Assembly: GCF_001654915.1 (NCBI RefSeq)
Contig: NZ_LXEQ01000047.1
Source: Buttiauxella ferragutiae
GTDB taxonomy: Bacteria > Pseudomonadota > Gammaproteobacteria > Enterobacterales > Enterobacteriaceae
Strand: one strand, 5' to 3'
Length of the DNA stretch: 64,000 nt
Shown piece by piece: positions 1 to 8,484 of the stretch. Numbering within the stretch: position 1 is the stretch's first letter; the number at the start of each line of letters is the position of its first letter. The translations under genes were made by a program, and so were the position numbers. Under the pieces are notes generated by a model. It was given only the letters and a program-made list of their open reading frames with translations, searched no databases and had not been told where the DNA came from.

Positions 1-432
1 AGCCAGGGGCAAACCGTGCTATTTGGCGACCGGCCGCTCAAGGATTTTCAATATCCACCAGGACGCAGCCCGGAGGAGAATTTTTCCATTCAGCTGAATA
101 ACTGCACCACTACCACGCTCTATAGCGTGGTCAAACTGACGTTTGATGGCGTCCGGGAAACCAACATGGGAAGCCAGTCAGATTACTGGTTACGCATGGG
201 AACCGGGCCGAATGTCGGAAAACTGGCGGTGGGAATACTGGACGTTGACGGGACTTCACCACTGAAGCTCGGTGAGCCGCATAACCAGGGGGCGGGTACT
301 CAGTTAGACAGCAGCACCATCGTGCTGAACTTTAAAGCGGTGGTACAAGCCACACCGGACGCTCTGGCTGACCAGAGTGTCGTCGCTGGCGATTACAGTG
401 CGCAGGCCAATTTTGTGCTGAATTATGAGTGA
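1..432 (+). CDS. Fimbrial major/minor pilin, 5' end cut by window
   Basis: The reading frame is open from the first base, so the gene starts outside the window; 143 C-terminal codons are visible. The protein is a type 1-family pilin subunit, exported to the periplasm and polymerised by the chaperone-usher route. Visible pilin features are an NCTTTT segment like the conserved second Cys strand, alternating polar/hydrophobic beta strands, and a C-terminal strand ending in VLNYE, the usual penultimate-Tyr chaperone-recognition end. The next pilin gene follows closely, and two adhesin genes come after it, so this is the distal part of a fimbrial operon whose chaperone and usher would lie to the left. 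The exact subunit type cannot be assigned from the fragment. Confidence 0.8.
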   Translation, partial: SQGQTVLFGDRPLKDFQYPPGRSPEENFSIQLNNCTTTTLYSVVKLTFDGVRETNMGSQSDYWLRMGTGPNVGKLAVGILDVDGTSPLKLGEPHNQGAGTQLDSSTIVLNFKAVVQATPDALADQSVVAGDYSAQANFVLNYE

Positions 433-442
433 GGTGATGGTG

Positions 443-991
443 ATGAAAACCAGGCAAATCGCATCCGCGCTGCTGTTGGCAGGAATACTATTCAGCGCAA
501 CGACGGCAAGAGCAAACATTAATATCACCATCACCAGCGAAATCTACATCCCGCCTTGCGTGGTTAACGGCGACACTCTGATTACCGTGGATTTTGGCGA
601 TATGGACGCCCAAAAGGTGGATGGCCAGGCCTACGCCAAATCCATCACCGTGCCCGTCAGCTGTACCTATTACAGCGGAGCCGCGTATGTCAGGGTAACC
701 GGTTCGCAGCTAACCGGCGCGCCCACTAATGTGCTGAAAACGGATGCTACCGGAGGCAATGCCGACATCCTCGGCGTGGCATTGTACCAGGGGAACGGAG
801 TGAACAGCAGTTTCCCTTTAACACTGGGTGGTGGCAGTAACGGCTATGGTTATCCACTCACCCAAGGCTGGACGGGCAATGGCACCGCCAGCAGCCAATT
901 CACTCTGACCGCGGTGCCGTACAAGCAAGGAGGCAGTCTGGAAGCGGGTGCCTTCAGTGCCACGGCGACGATGAGCATCAGTTATCTGTAG
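443..991 (+). CDS. Fimbrial minor pilin (adaptor subunit)
   Basis: About 182 residues with a Sec signal peptide (hydrophobic core around residues 5-20, cleavage near TARA-NINI). The mature part opens with an ITSEIYIPPCVVN strand, a second Cys (VSCTYY) follows at the usual disulphide spacing, and the chain ends TMSISYL with penultimate Tyr. This is the typical layout of MrpF/PapF-like adaptor pilins that link the tip adhesin to the rod. Start: in-frame ATGs occur at 425, 437 and 443; 443 is preferred because GAGGTG (431-436) is then correctly spaced and it begins MKTRQ, a normal signal-peptide start. The upstream pilin ends just before, consistent with one operon. Confidence 0.8.
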   Translation: MKTRQIASALLLAGILFSATTARANINITITSEIYIPPCVVNGDTLITVDFGDMDAQKVDGQAYAKSITVPVSCTYYSGAAYVRVTGSQLTGAPTNVLKTDATGGNADILGVALYQGNGVNSSFPLTLGGGSNGYGYPLTQGWTGNGTASSQFTLTAVPYKQGGSLEAGAFSATATMSISYL

Positions 992-1002
992 GAGAAAAGC
1001 CC

Positions 1003-2163
1003 GTGAAAAATGTAAGCAGCAGGGGGCGATCGTTAGTCAGTTTTCGACTAATTCTTTGGCGCATCGTCGTCTTGATTATCGGTATCACTGGTACTGCTCA
1101 AGCTATTGCCGAAGAGTGCGACATGATTGGCGTGAGAGGGATGTGGTGGAAAGGAACGTCCACTTATGGCGTAAACGTTAACATTCAAAGCCAGGAATGG
1201 CTGGGCAACGCATCCGGTCAGGGGCGATACCGTGTGAGTCTAAATATCACCATGGATCAGGGTGTTAAATATTACATGTCATCGCCAAATAACAGCAATT
1301 GGAGTTCGAATATCCTACCGGCGGATGGAATCGTCCCTTTTGAACAGACAAACTGTATGGAAGGATATAGCACTTTCGCACGCGCCCAGGATCTTAGCGT
1401 GGGTGGTGGAGTATTGAAAATTTACCTGGCAGATGTTGGGGCGGAGAGTGGATCACAAGAAATGAGGCTCATTTCTGAGAACGATCCCGGCGCCGTAAGA
1501 ACCATCGAAACAATACACCTGTATAAAGGTGATTATATGGTTGGGATTGCAAACAATGGAGATTTTCAAACCACAAAATCCATTGATGTATTAGTTGATG
1601 CGTTAAATATTCAGCCGGGAAATTACTCCGTGAGCATTCCAATAAATCTTGCCGGGACAAGTACCTGGTTTATGTCAGGTGCCAATAATTGGTGGACATC
1701 AAACCCAGCAGGAACACCTGATTACAAAGAAAGTGTTTATTTACCACTCGATATTCGTATTGACGACACCGGCGAACCTGGCAACCCAGATGTTATTTGT
1801 TCTTTGTCCACAACAGATATCACTTTGTCCCACGGGAATATTTTATACAACAATGCGCAAGGTAACATCAAACAGGAGTCATTTTCTATTACCTGTGATG
1901 GTGAAACCACTGCAGATATTATGCTTCAGGGCAACAATAACACTCAGGACTCCTATACAGAGGTCAACATGGGACCTGGTCCAGGTTTAATCAGTCAACT
2001 GTCTGTGTCGTTAGATCAAACAACCTGGTCCAGGACATTGGCGGGTACGGTATTAATAAATGGCGCCTCCACTTTTTATTTGCAATCTAATTTACAGGCC
2101 GGTTCTGATCTCCTCCCTGGTTCCTATACGGGTTCAGCTGTAGCTATTGTAAATATCATTTAG
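1003..2163 (+). CDS. Fimbrial tip adhesin, copy A
   Basis: A 386-residue two-domain protein starting at GTG with GGAG at 990-993. A long signal/anchor segment (about residues 15-36) precedes mature EECDMIG. The N-terminal half (about 37-255) has WWKG, MDQG and WFMSG motifs and probably forms the receptor-binding domain. After a DDTGEPGNPDV linker, residues of about 263-386 form a pilin domain (ICSLSTTDI, ITCDGE, ending AIVNII). It follows the adaptor pilin and precedes a paralogue of identical length. The gene is clearly more AT-rich than the ycj genes to the right, which suggests horizontal origin. The ligand cannot be inferred. Confidence 0.75.
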   Translation: MKNVSSRGRSLVSFRLILWRIVVLIIGITGTAQAIAEECDMIGVRGMWWKGTSTYGVNVNIQSQEWLGNASGQGRYRVSLNITMDQGVKYYMSSPNNSNWSSNILPADGIVPFEQTNCMEGYSTFARAQDLSVGGGVLKIYLADVGAESGSQEMRLISENDPGAVRTIETIHLYKGDYMVGIANNGDFQTTKSIDVLVDALNIQPGNYSVSIPINLAGTSTWFMSGANNWWTSNPAGTPDYKESVYLPLDIRIDDTGEPGNPDVICSLSTTDITLSHGNILYNNAQGNIKQESFSITCDGETTADIMLQGNNNTQDSYTEVNMGPGPGLISQLSVSLDQTTWSRTLAGTVLINGASTFYLQSNLQAGSDLLPGSYTGSAVAIVNII

Positions 2164-2244
2164 TTATTTTCATCTATTCACTTAACAGTCTGTTGTTTGC
2201 CAGAATCGCGCATTCACGGAGTTTGTATTTCAGGAGATAAAAGC

Positions 2245-3405
2245 GTGATCATCGCAGGTAGAAAATCGTCCTCCAGCCCCTATAAATGTATGAAGTTATG
2301 GCGTTTAATGCTCCTCATTATTGGAATGGGCAGTGCGGTTCAAGCGACAGCGGGCGAATGCAATCTGGTTGATGCGACAGGCACCTGGTGGAAGGGAACC
2401 TCTGATGATTTTGGGGTGTATGTGAATATAGAAAGACAAGAATGGATGGGTAACACAGCCGGCCAGGGAAAATATCGGGTAACATTAAATATTAGTATGG
2501 ACCAAGGTGCTAAATATTATGATAACTCGCTGAATAATTTTAACTGGGCACCAAATAGTCTTCCGCCCGGTGTCCTTCCCGATTATCAATCAAATTGTAT
2601 GGAAGGGCATATTGTTGAAGGGCGTACACAGGATGTGAGCGTCGGTGGTGGGACCCTGAAAACCTATTTATCTCCGGAAGGCGGCGGCAGCGGAACACAA
2701 GAGATGAGGATTGTGAATGAAACCGATCCCGGTGCAGTGAGAATCATTGAAACCATACGCTCTTATCAGGGTTCATATATGATTGGGGTGACGAGTAATG
2801 GTAATTTTCAAATAACCAAAACAATTGATGTGTTAATTGATGCACTGAATATCCAGACGGGTAATTACACCGTTAGCATTCCAATACTACTCGCGGGCAC
2901 AAGTACCTGGTTTATGTCGGGTGCCAATAATTGGTGGACGACAAACCCAGCAGGAACACCTGAGTACAAACAAACGATTTATTTACCGCTCGATATCCGC
3001 ATTGACGATACCGGCGAACCTGGTAACCCAGATGTTATTTGTTCTTTATCATCAACAGATATTACCTTGTCACATGGCAATGTTTTATATAACAACGCAC
3101 ACAGAAATATAAAACAAGAGTCATTTGCTATCACCTGTGATGGTGAAACCACCGTGGATATTACTCTCCAGGGTATGGATAACACTCATGATCCCTATAC
3201 GGTGGTTAATATGGGGCCAGGTCCGGGTTTAAGCAGTTATCTGTCTGTATCGTTAAATCAAACCGATTGGGCAAGAACATTAACCGGGGCTGCATTAGTC
3301 AATGGGGCAACCACTTTTTATTTACAATCTGAGTTACAAGCCGGTTCTGATTTACTACCCGGTTCCTATACCGGTTCTGCGGTGGCAATCGTCAATATCT
3401 TGTAA
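2245..3405 (+). CDS. Fimbrial tip adhesin, copy B (tandem paralogue)
   Basis: This is a paralogue of the preceding adhesin. An upstream in-frame start exists at 2197, but GTG at 2245 has a good AGGAG (2232-2236) and gives 386 residues, exactly the length of copy A. Signal peptide (LMLLIIGMGSAVQATAG), N-terminal lectin-like domain, the same DDTGEPGNPDV linker and a C-terminal pilin domain ending AIVNIL. The C-terminal half is nearly unchanged from copy A, while differences concentrate in the N-terminal domain (for example residues of about 95-165). That is expected if the pilin interface is constrained and receptor specificity is free to diverge. The gene is AT-rich. It appears to be the last gene of the fimbrial operon. 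Confidence 0.75.
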   Translation: MIIAGRKSSSSPYKCMKLWRLMLLIIGMGSAVQATAGECNLVDATGTWWKGTSDDFGVYVNIERQEWMGNTAGQGKYRVTLNISMDQGAKYYDNSLNNFNWAPNSLPPGVLPDYQSNCMEGHIVEGRTQDVSVGGGTLKTYLSPEGGGSGTQEMRIVNETDPGAVRIIETIRSYQGSYMIGVTSNGNFQITKTIDVLIDALNIQTGNYTVSIPILLAGTSTWFMSGANNWWTTNPAGTPEYKQTIYLPLDIRIDDTGEPGNPDVICSLSSTDITLSHGNVLYNNAHRNIKQESFAITCDGETTVDITLQGMDNTHDPYTVVNMGPGPGLSSYLSVSLNQTDWARTLTGAALVNGATTFYLQSELQAGSDLLPGSYTGSAVAIVNIL

Positions 3406-3413
3406 TCAGGCCA

Positions 3414-3458
3414 GGCCAGATGTGGACGCGGTCGGCGAATCGAAACTCGCTCAGGCCG
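3414..3458 (+). repeat. 45-base fragment of ycjX duplicated downstream of the adhesin
   Basis: This stretch matches 18555-18599 inside ycjX at 43 of 45 positions by eye, in the same orientation. It still encodes part of the YcjX peptide PDVDAVGESKLAQA, but without a gene around it. The surrounding bases do not match ycjX. It is noncoding debris between the fimbrial operon and ycjM, and the two copies form direct repeats that bracket the whole ycjM-ycjW cluster. Confidence 0.85.
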
Positions 3459-3491
3459 CCCACAGAAAATGTTGCTGGCAGTGCGCTTAAA

Positions 3492-3521
3492 CCAGTTCTG
3501 TTCATTCTGGAACCGAACTGG
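3492..3521 (+). terminator. Possible terminator of the fimbrial operon
   Basis: Inverted repeat CCAGTTC ... GAACTGG with a 16-base loop about 90 bases after the second adhesin. It is followed by GGCTTCTTGT rather than a clean T run, so termination efficiency is uncertain. Confidence 0.4.
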
Positions 3522-3602
3522 GGCTTCTTGTACCGTTACCTTCCTGCTTTTTCATTTTAATTTGCGTTACCTCACAATTATTAACCTTCAGCTTTCCTCG
3601 CG

Positions 3603-3631
3603 TTGACAGAAAAATAAAGCGGGAGTAGTCT
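3603..3631 (+). promoter_or_regulatory. Candidate sigma-70 promoter of ycjM
   Basis: TTGACA at 3603-3608 is a perfect -35 element. After a 17-base spacer, TAGTCT (3626-3631) is an acceptable -10. Transcription would start near 3638, directly at the YcjW-type operator at 3640-3654, so repressor binding would block initiation. Confidence 0.55.
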
Positions 3632-3639
3632 CGCTTCTC

Positions 3640-3654
3640 GTGGTACCGCTCCCA
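3640..3654 (-). promoter_or_regulatory. Candidate YcjW (LacI-family) operator upstream of ycjM
   Basis: Read on the minus strand this is TGGGAGCGGTACCAC, identical in all 15 bases to 13777-13791 before ycjU. It is an imperfect palindrome with a central CG, as is usual for LacI/PurR-family operators. It overlaps the predicted start of transcription. Assignment to YcjW is inferred from the repeat, the location and the cluster-linked LacI regulator. Confidence 0.6.
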
Positions 3655-3667
3655 TGAGAAAATCAAA

Positions 3668-5353
3668 ATGAAAAAAATTATAGAATTACTATCCGCTATT
3701 TATGATGACCCGTTAGATGAATCAGTCATTAATACTTTTATTTCCAGGGTAAAGAAGGCCAAAGATACGAATCTGAAAACCCGCAAGCAGGGGTGGGATG
3801 AGCGTGATGTGGTGCTTATCACCTATGCCGATCAGTTTCATCAACAAAATGAAAAAACCTTAAAAACGCTGAATGATTTTTATCATCGCTGGCTAGCCAA
3901 TAGTTTCTCCCACGTCCACTTACTGCCTTTTTACCCATGGTCATCTGATGATGGGTTTTCGGTTATTGATTATCATCAGGTTGATGCAGTATGTGGTGAC
4001 TGGCAGGACGTCGCACAATTAAATAAATCAACCAGTCTGATGTTCGATTTTGTCTGCAACCATATATCGGCAAAAAGCCACTGGTTCACAGAATATCTTG
4101 CGGGAAATCCTGAATATCAGAATTTCTTTATTTCTGTTGAACCGCGGACAGATTTATCCAAGGTTACTCGTCCGCGCGCGCTGCCATTACTCTCACCATT
4201 TACCCTGGCTGATGGCTCGCAGCAACATATCTGGACCACTTTTAGCGATGACCAAATCGACCTCAACTTTGCCAATCCACTGGTGCTGTTGGCCATGGTC
4301 GATGTCCTGCTGCGCTATTTGCAAGAGGGAGCCGATTATATCCGTCTGGACGCGGTGGGCTATATGTGGAAAACCATTGGCACGAGCTGTATTCACCTGG
4401 AAAAAACCCACCAGTTGGTGAAGTTGTTCCGTGCGGTTGTGGACACCGTAGCACCTGGTACCGTATTGATTACCGAGACAAATGTCCCGCACAAAGACAA
4501 TATTTCCTATCTGGGTAACGGCCATGATGAAGCCCAGATGGTGTATCAATTCCCTTTGCCGCCGCTGGTGTTACACGCGATCCATACCGGTTCTGCGCAG
4601 GTGTTAAGCCAGTGGGCAAACTCTTTATCTGATGCCACAAATGGCAATACGACATGGTTTAATTTCCTCGCCTCCCACGACGGCATTGGGCTCAATCCGT
4701 TGCGCGGAATATTACCGGAAGAAGATATTTTACAGCTGGTGAATCAGCTTCAGGATGAAGGTGCACGAGTCAACTGGAAAAATAATCCTGATGGTACGCG
4801 CAGCCCCTATGAAATAAACGTCACGTATATGGATGCGCTAAACCGTCGGGATAGCAGTGATGAGGAACGTCTGGCCAGATTTATCCTGGCTCATGCCATA
4901 TTGCTTGCATTTCCGGGTGTCCCTGCCATTTACGTGCAAAGTATTCTGGGTTCACGTAATGATGAAGCCGGAGTCGAGCGCCTGGGTTATAACCGCGCTA
5001 TCAACCGTCAGAAATATGAACGGCATGAAATTGAAAGCCAGCTGCTGGATGAAAATAGTTTACGCCAGCAAGTGTATAAAAAATTATCTCATCTGATCAA
5101 TGTTCGTAAAAATCACCGGGCATTCCATCCTGACAGCAGTTTTATTACGCAATGCATTAATGGCAGTTTGTTAGAAATAAAACGAACCTCGAAAGAGGGA
5201 AATCATGTTACGGCATTATTCAATCTGAGCCATCATCGCCAACAGATTACTCTGCCAGGTAATAATGTTCAGGATTTAATTTCCGGTATAAAAATTAACG
5301 GAAAGCAATCTTACGAAATACAACCTTATCAGGTGTTGTGGCTTAGCTATTAA
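3668..5353 (+). CDS. ycjM: Glucosylglycerate/sucrose-phosphorylase-family enzyme YcjM
   Basis: Cytoplasmic GH13_18 phosphorylase of 561 residues, like E. coli YcjM (559). E. coli YcjM is known as a glucosylglycerate phosphorylase that releases alpha-D-glucose 1-phosphate. Visible catalytic parts: the nucleophile Asp228 in YIRLDAVGYMW, the acid/base Glu270 in LITETNVPH, and a conserved NFLASHDGIGL segment carrying the transition-state Asp. It begins the ycjMNOPQRSTUV cluster, 14 bases before ycjN, so it is co-transcribed with the sugar transporter. A promoter and LacI-type operator lie directly upstream. The acceptor preference is taken from the E. coli enzyme and is not proven here. Confidence 0.92.
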   Translation: MKKIIELLSAIYDDPLDESVINTFISRVKKAKDTNLKTRKQGWDERDVVLITYADQFHQQNEKTLKTLNDFYHRWLANSFSHVHLLPFYPWSSDDGFSVIDYHQVDAVCGDWQDVAQLNKSTSLMFDFVCNHISAKSHWFTEYLAGNPEYQNFFISVEPRTDLSKVTRPRALPLLSPFTLADGSQQHIWTTFSDDQIDLNFANPLVLLAMVDVLLRYLQEGADYIRLDAVGYMWKTIGTSCIHLEKTHQLVKLFRAVVDTVAPGTVLITETNVPHKDNISYLGNGHDEAQMVYQFPLPPLVLHAIHTGSAQVLSQWANSLSDATNGNTTWFNFLASHDGIGLNPLRGILPEEDILQLVNQLQDEGARVNWKNNPDGTRSPYEINVTYMDALNRRDSSDEERLARFILAHAILLAFPGVPAIYVQSILGSRNDEAGVERLGYNRAINRQKYERHEIESQLLDENSLRQQVYKKLSHLINVRKNHRAFHPDSSFITQCINGSLLEIKRTSKEGNHVTALFNLSHHRQQITLPGNNVQDLISGIKINGKQSYEIQPYQVLWLSY

Positions 5354-5368
5354 TATAAAGGAATAACC

Positions 5369-6661
5369 ATGAAAACGAAAAAAGCAGTGCTGTTAACAGC
5401 ACTGGTAGCCGCTGCTTTGCTCTCAGGATGTAAGCAAGACGATTCTGAGCAGGTCACTATTGAATTTATGCATTCGTCGGTTGAGCAGGAACGCCAGGCG
5501 GTCATCACCAAATTGATCGCTCGTTTCAGCGAGGAAAATCCACAAATCATCGTTAAGCAGGTGCCTGTCGAAGAAGACGCCTATAACACCAAAGTGATCA
5601 CCCTGGCACGTTCCGGCGCGCTGCCCGAGGTTATCGAGGTCAGTCACGATTACGCCAAAGTGATGGATAAAGAGCAGCTTATCGATCGTGATGCCATCAA
5701 AACCGTGATTTCAGGCGTCGGCGAAAGTAGTTTCTACGATGGCATTTTACGCGTGGTGCGCACCGAAGACGGCAGTGCTTTTACCGGTGTGCCTATCAGC
5801 GCCTGGTTGGGCGGCATCTGGTATCGCAAATCCGCGCTGGCGAAAGCCGGAGTGAACGAACCCACCAACTGGACGGAATTGCTCAACGCGGCGCGCGTCA
5901 TGACCGATAGCGCCCACAAGAAATACGGTATTGCGCTGCCCACGGCTGAAAGCGTGATGACCGAACAAACCTTCTCGCAATTCGCGCTTTCAAATGGTGC
6001 CAACGTCTTTGATGCTGCCGGGAACGTCACCGCTAACTCACCTGAAATGCTGACCTCGCTCAACTATTACCGCGAGCTGGCGCAGTACACCATGCCAGGT
6101 TCCAACGATGTGATGGAAATAAAAGATGCCTTTATGAATGGCACCACCTCGATGGCGGTTTATTCCACCTACATCTTGCCAGCATTCTATAAAGACGGTT
6201 CACCGCAGGATCTCGGCTTCGTAGTGCCTACGGAAAAATCCCCGGCGGTGTACGGCATGATCACCTCGCTGACCATTACCGCCGGGCAAAGTAAGCCAGA
6301 AACCGAAGCGGCACAGAAATTTATCTCATTCATGGAGACTGCGCAGAACTCGGCTGATTGGGTGCTGATGTCACCGGGTGCGGCATTACCGGTCACTAAA
6401 GCCGTCGCACAAACCGACAGCTACAAAAATAACGAGGTAATCAAAGCCTTTGGCACGCTTCCCGCCGAACTGATTGCCCAATTCCCGAACGTGCAGGTCT
6501 TTGGCTCAGTGGGGGAGAAAAACTTTACCCGCATGGGCGACATCACCGGCTCAGCCATTTTGAGTGAAATGGTCAACCAGGTCACGGTGGGTAAACAAGC
6601 CACCGCTCCGGCACTGGATAACAGCCAGCAGCGCATCGTCGAATTGATGAAACAACACTGA
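5369..6661 (+). CDS. ycjN: ABC sugar transporter, substrate-binding lipoprotein YcjN
   Basis: Family 1 extracellular solute-binding protein of 430 residues. A lipoprotein signal with lipobox LLSGC (Cys21) predicts lipidation and anchoring in the periplasm. The rest is the two-lobe binding fold typical of oligosaccharide binders, with EVIEVSHDYAKVM and a Trp/Tyr-rich region (AWLGGIWYRKSAL). It supplies substrate to YcjO/YcjP with ATPase YcjV. The likely ligand is a glucoside or disaccharide handled by YcjM/YcjT. RBS AAGGAA precedes the ATG. The gene lies between ycjM and ycjO with short gaps. Confidence 0.92.
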   Translation: MKTKKAVLLTALVAAALLSGCKQDDSEQVTIEFMHSSVEQERQAVITKLIARFSEENPQIIVKQVPVEEDAYNTKVITLARSGALPEVIEVSHDYAKVMDKEQLIDRDAIKTVISGVGESSFYDGILRVVRTEDGSAFTGVPISAWLGGIWYRKSALAKAGVNEPTNWTELLNAARVMTDSAHKKYGIALPTAESVMTEQTFSQFALSNGANVFDAAGNVTANSPEMLTSLNYYRELAQYTMPGSNDVMEIKDAFMNGTTSMAVYSTYILPAFYKDGSPQDLGFVVPTEKSPAVYGMITSLTITAGQSKPETEAAQKFISFMETAQNSADWVLMSPGAALPVTKAVAQTDSYKNNEVIKAFGTLPAELIAQFPNVQVFGSVGEKNFTRMGDITGSAILSEMVNQVTVGKQATAPALDNSQQRIVELMKQH

Positions 6662-6691
6662 AACCACACTGAAATCACAGGATAAGTCACT

Positions 6692-7564
6692 ATGAAGAAG
6701 TGGTTCTCAGGCCGCTCTGATATGCCATTTGCCATGATGCTACTCGCCCCCAGCTTGTTATTGCTGGGGGGATTAGTGGCCTGGCCGATGCTATCGAACA
6801 TCGAAATCAGTTTTTTGCGCTTGCCGCTTAACCCGAACATCAGCTCGCGGTTTATCGGGCTGGAAAATTACCTCAACATCCTGAGCGATACGGCGTTCTG
6901 GCACTCGCTATGGACCACGTTCTGGTACACCGCGCTGGTAGTTCTTGGCAGTACAGGGTTAGGGCTGGGCGTGGCGCTGTTCTTTAACCGCGAGTTTCGG
7001 TTACGTAAAACAGCACGCTCGCTGGTGATCCTTTCTTACGTGACACCGTCAATCTCTTTGGTGTTCGCCTGGAAATATATGTTTAACAGCGGCTACGGCA
7101 TCGTGAACTATCTCGGCGTCGACATGCTGCATCTGTTCAACGAAGCGCCGTTGTGGTTCGACAACCCCGGCAGCAGCTTCTTTTTAGTAGTGCTCTTCGC
7201 CATCTGGCGCTACTTCCCATATGCGTTTATCTCATTCCTGGCGATTTTGCAGACCATCGACAAATCGCTGTACGAAGCGGCTGAAATGGACGGGGCGAAC
7301 GGCTGGCAGAAATTCAAAATTGTTACGCTGCCAGCCATTATGCCGGTACTGGCAACGGTGGTGACGCTGCGCACCATCTGGATGTTCTACATGTTTGCGG
7401 ATGTCTGGTTGTTAACCACCAAGGTCAACATTCTCGGCGTCTATCTCTATAAAACGGCCTTTGCCTTTAATGACTTAGGAAAAGCAGCCGCCATTTCCGT
7501 GGTGCTGTTCGTCATTATCTTCGCCGTCATCTTGCTGACCAGAAAACGGGTGAATCTTAAATGA
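6692..7564 (+). CDS. ycjO: ABC sugar transporter permease YcjO
   Basis: Inner-membrane permease of 290 residues, MalF/UgpA-like, with six predicted transmembrane segments. The EAA loop that contacts the ATPase is visible as YEAAEMDGANGWQKFKIVTLP, and the fit to a carbohydrate-uptake CUT1 permease is clear. Its last codons overlap the start of ycjP by four bases (ATGA arrangement), indicating translational coupling and a YcjO-YcjP heterodimer. Confidence 0.92.
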   Translation: MKKWFSGRSDMPFAMMLLAPSLLLLGGLVAWPMLSNIEISFLRLPLNPNISSRFIGLENYLNILSDTAFWHSLWTTFWYTALVVLGSTGLGLGVALFFNREFRLRKTARSLVILSYVTPSISLVFAWKYMFNSGYGIVNYLGVDMLHLFNEAPLWFDNPGSSFFLVVLFAIWRYFPYAFISFLAILQTIDKSLYEAAEMDGANGWQKFKIVTLPAIMPVLATVVTLRTIWMFYMFADVWLLTTKVNILGVYLYKTAFAFNDLGKAAAISVVLFVIIFAVILLTRKRVNLK

Positions 7565-8406
7565 CCGCTAATCATCGCAAACTGTTAGGGCGCGTGGGCT
7601 TTTACTCTGGGCTGGCATTGTTCCTGGCAATCACGCTATTCCCGTTCTTTGTCATGCTGATGACTTCGTTTAAAAGTCCGAAAGAGGCCATCTCTTTGCA
7701 TCCAACCATCTTCCCGCAAGAGTGGACGTTGCAGCATTACATCGACATTTTTAACCCAACCATCTTCCCGTTTTTGACCTACTTCAAAAACAGCCTGGTG
7801 GTATCGCTGACTTCCTCTGCCATTGCGGTGTTGATCGGCATCCTGGGCGCATATGCACTTTCCAAATTGCGCTTTAAAGGGCGGATGACCATCAACGCCA
7901 GTTTCTACGCGGTGTATATGTTTTCCGGCATTTTGCTGGTGGTGCCATTGTTCAAAATCATCACCGCACTGGGGATTTACGATACCGAACTGGCGCTGAT
8001 CATCACGATGGTGACGCAGACCTTGCCAACTGCGGTCTTTATGCTGAAAAGCTACTTCGACACCATTCCGGATGAAATAGAAGAAGCAGCGATGATGGAC
8101 GGCTTAAACCGCCTGCAAATCATCTTCTACATCACCGTGCCGCTGGCGATTTCCGGGCTGGTTTCGGTATTCGTCTACTGCTTTATGGTGGCGTGGAACG
8201 ACTATCTGTTTGCCTCTATTTTCCTCTCCAGCTCGGCAAACTTCACGCTGCCAGTTGGCTTAAGCACGCTGTTCAGCACCCCGGATTACGTGTGGGGAAG
8301 AATGATGGCGGCCTCGCTGGTGACTGCATTGCCAGTGGTAGTGATGTACGCACTTTCCGAACGCTTTATTAAAAGCGGCCTGACTGCAGGCGGCGTTAAA
8401 GGTTAA
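7561..8406 (+). CDS. ycjP: ABC sugar transporter permease YcjP
   Basis: Second CUT1 permease, 281 residues, MalG-like, with six membrane spans. The EAA motif is IEEAAMMDGLNRLQIIFYITVP. It starts inside the ycjO stop (ATGA overlap). After its stop a short REP-like palindrome and a 78-base gap precede ycjQ; a strong SD (CTGGAG) there suggests the operon continues. No ATPase follows directly: the partner YcjV is encoded at the far end of the cluster, as in E. coli. Confidence 0.92.
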   Translation: MTANHRKLLGRVGFYSGLALFLAITLFPFFVMLMTSFKSPKEAISLHPTIFPQEWTLQHYIDIFNPTIFPFLTYFKNSLVVSLTSSAIAVLIGILGAYALSKLRFKGRMTINASFYAVYMFSGILLVVPLFKIITALGIYDTELALIITMVTQTLPTAVFMLKSYFDTIPDEIEEAAMMDGLNRLQIIFYITVPLAISGLVSVFVYCFMVAWNDYLFASIFLSSSANFTLPVGLSTLFSTPDYVWGRMMAASLVTALPVVVMYALSERFIKSGLTAGGVKG

Positions 8407-8432
8407 GCAGGTTCATTTGCACTGTTTTGTAG

Positions 8433-8458
8433 GGTGGATAAGCGCTGCGTCATCCACC
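8433..8458. repeat. REP-like palindrome between ycjP and ycjQ
   Basis: GGTGGAT ... ATCCACC with a GCGCTGCG centre. It is the same family as the elements near 16619, 20369, 22145 and 44863 and lies in noncoding DNA. REP elements in this position can stabilise upstream mRNA. Confidence 0.75.
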
Positions 8459-8484
8459 ACAACATTTAATTACTGGAGTTAAAA

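Noticed and set aside
3302..3490. Open frame ending in PDVDAVGESKLAQA
   Set aside because: It starts inside the second adhesin in another frame and only crosses the ycjX fragment; no SD.
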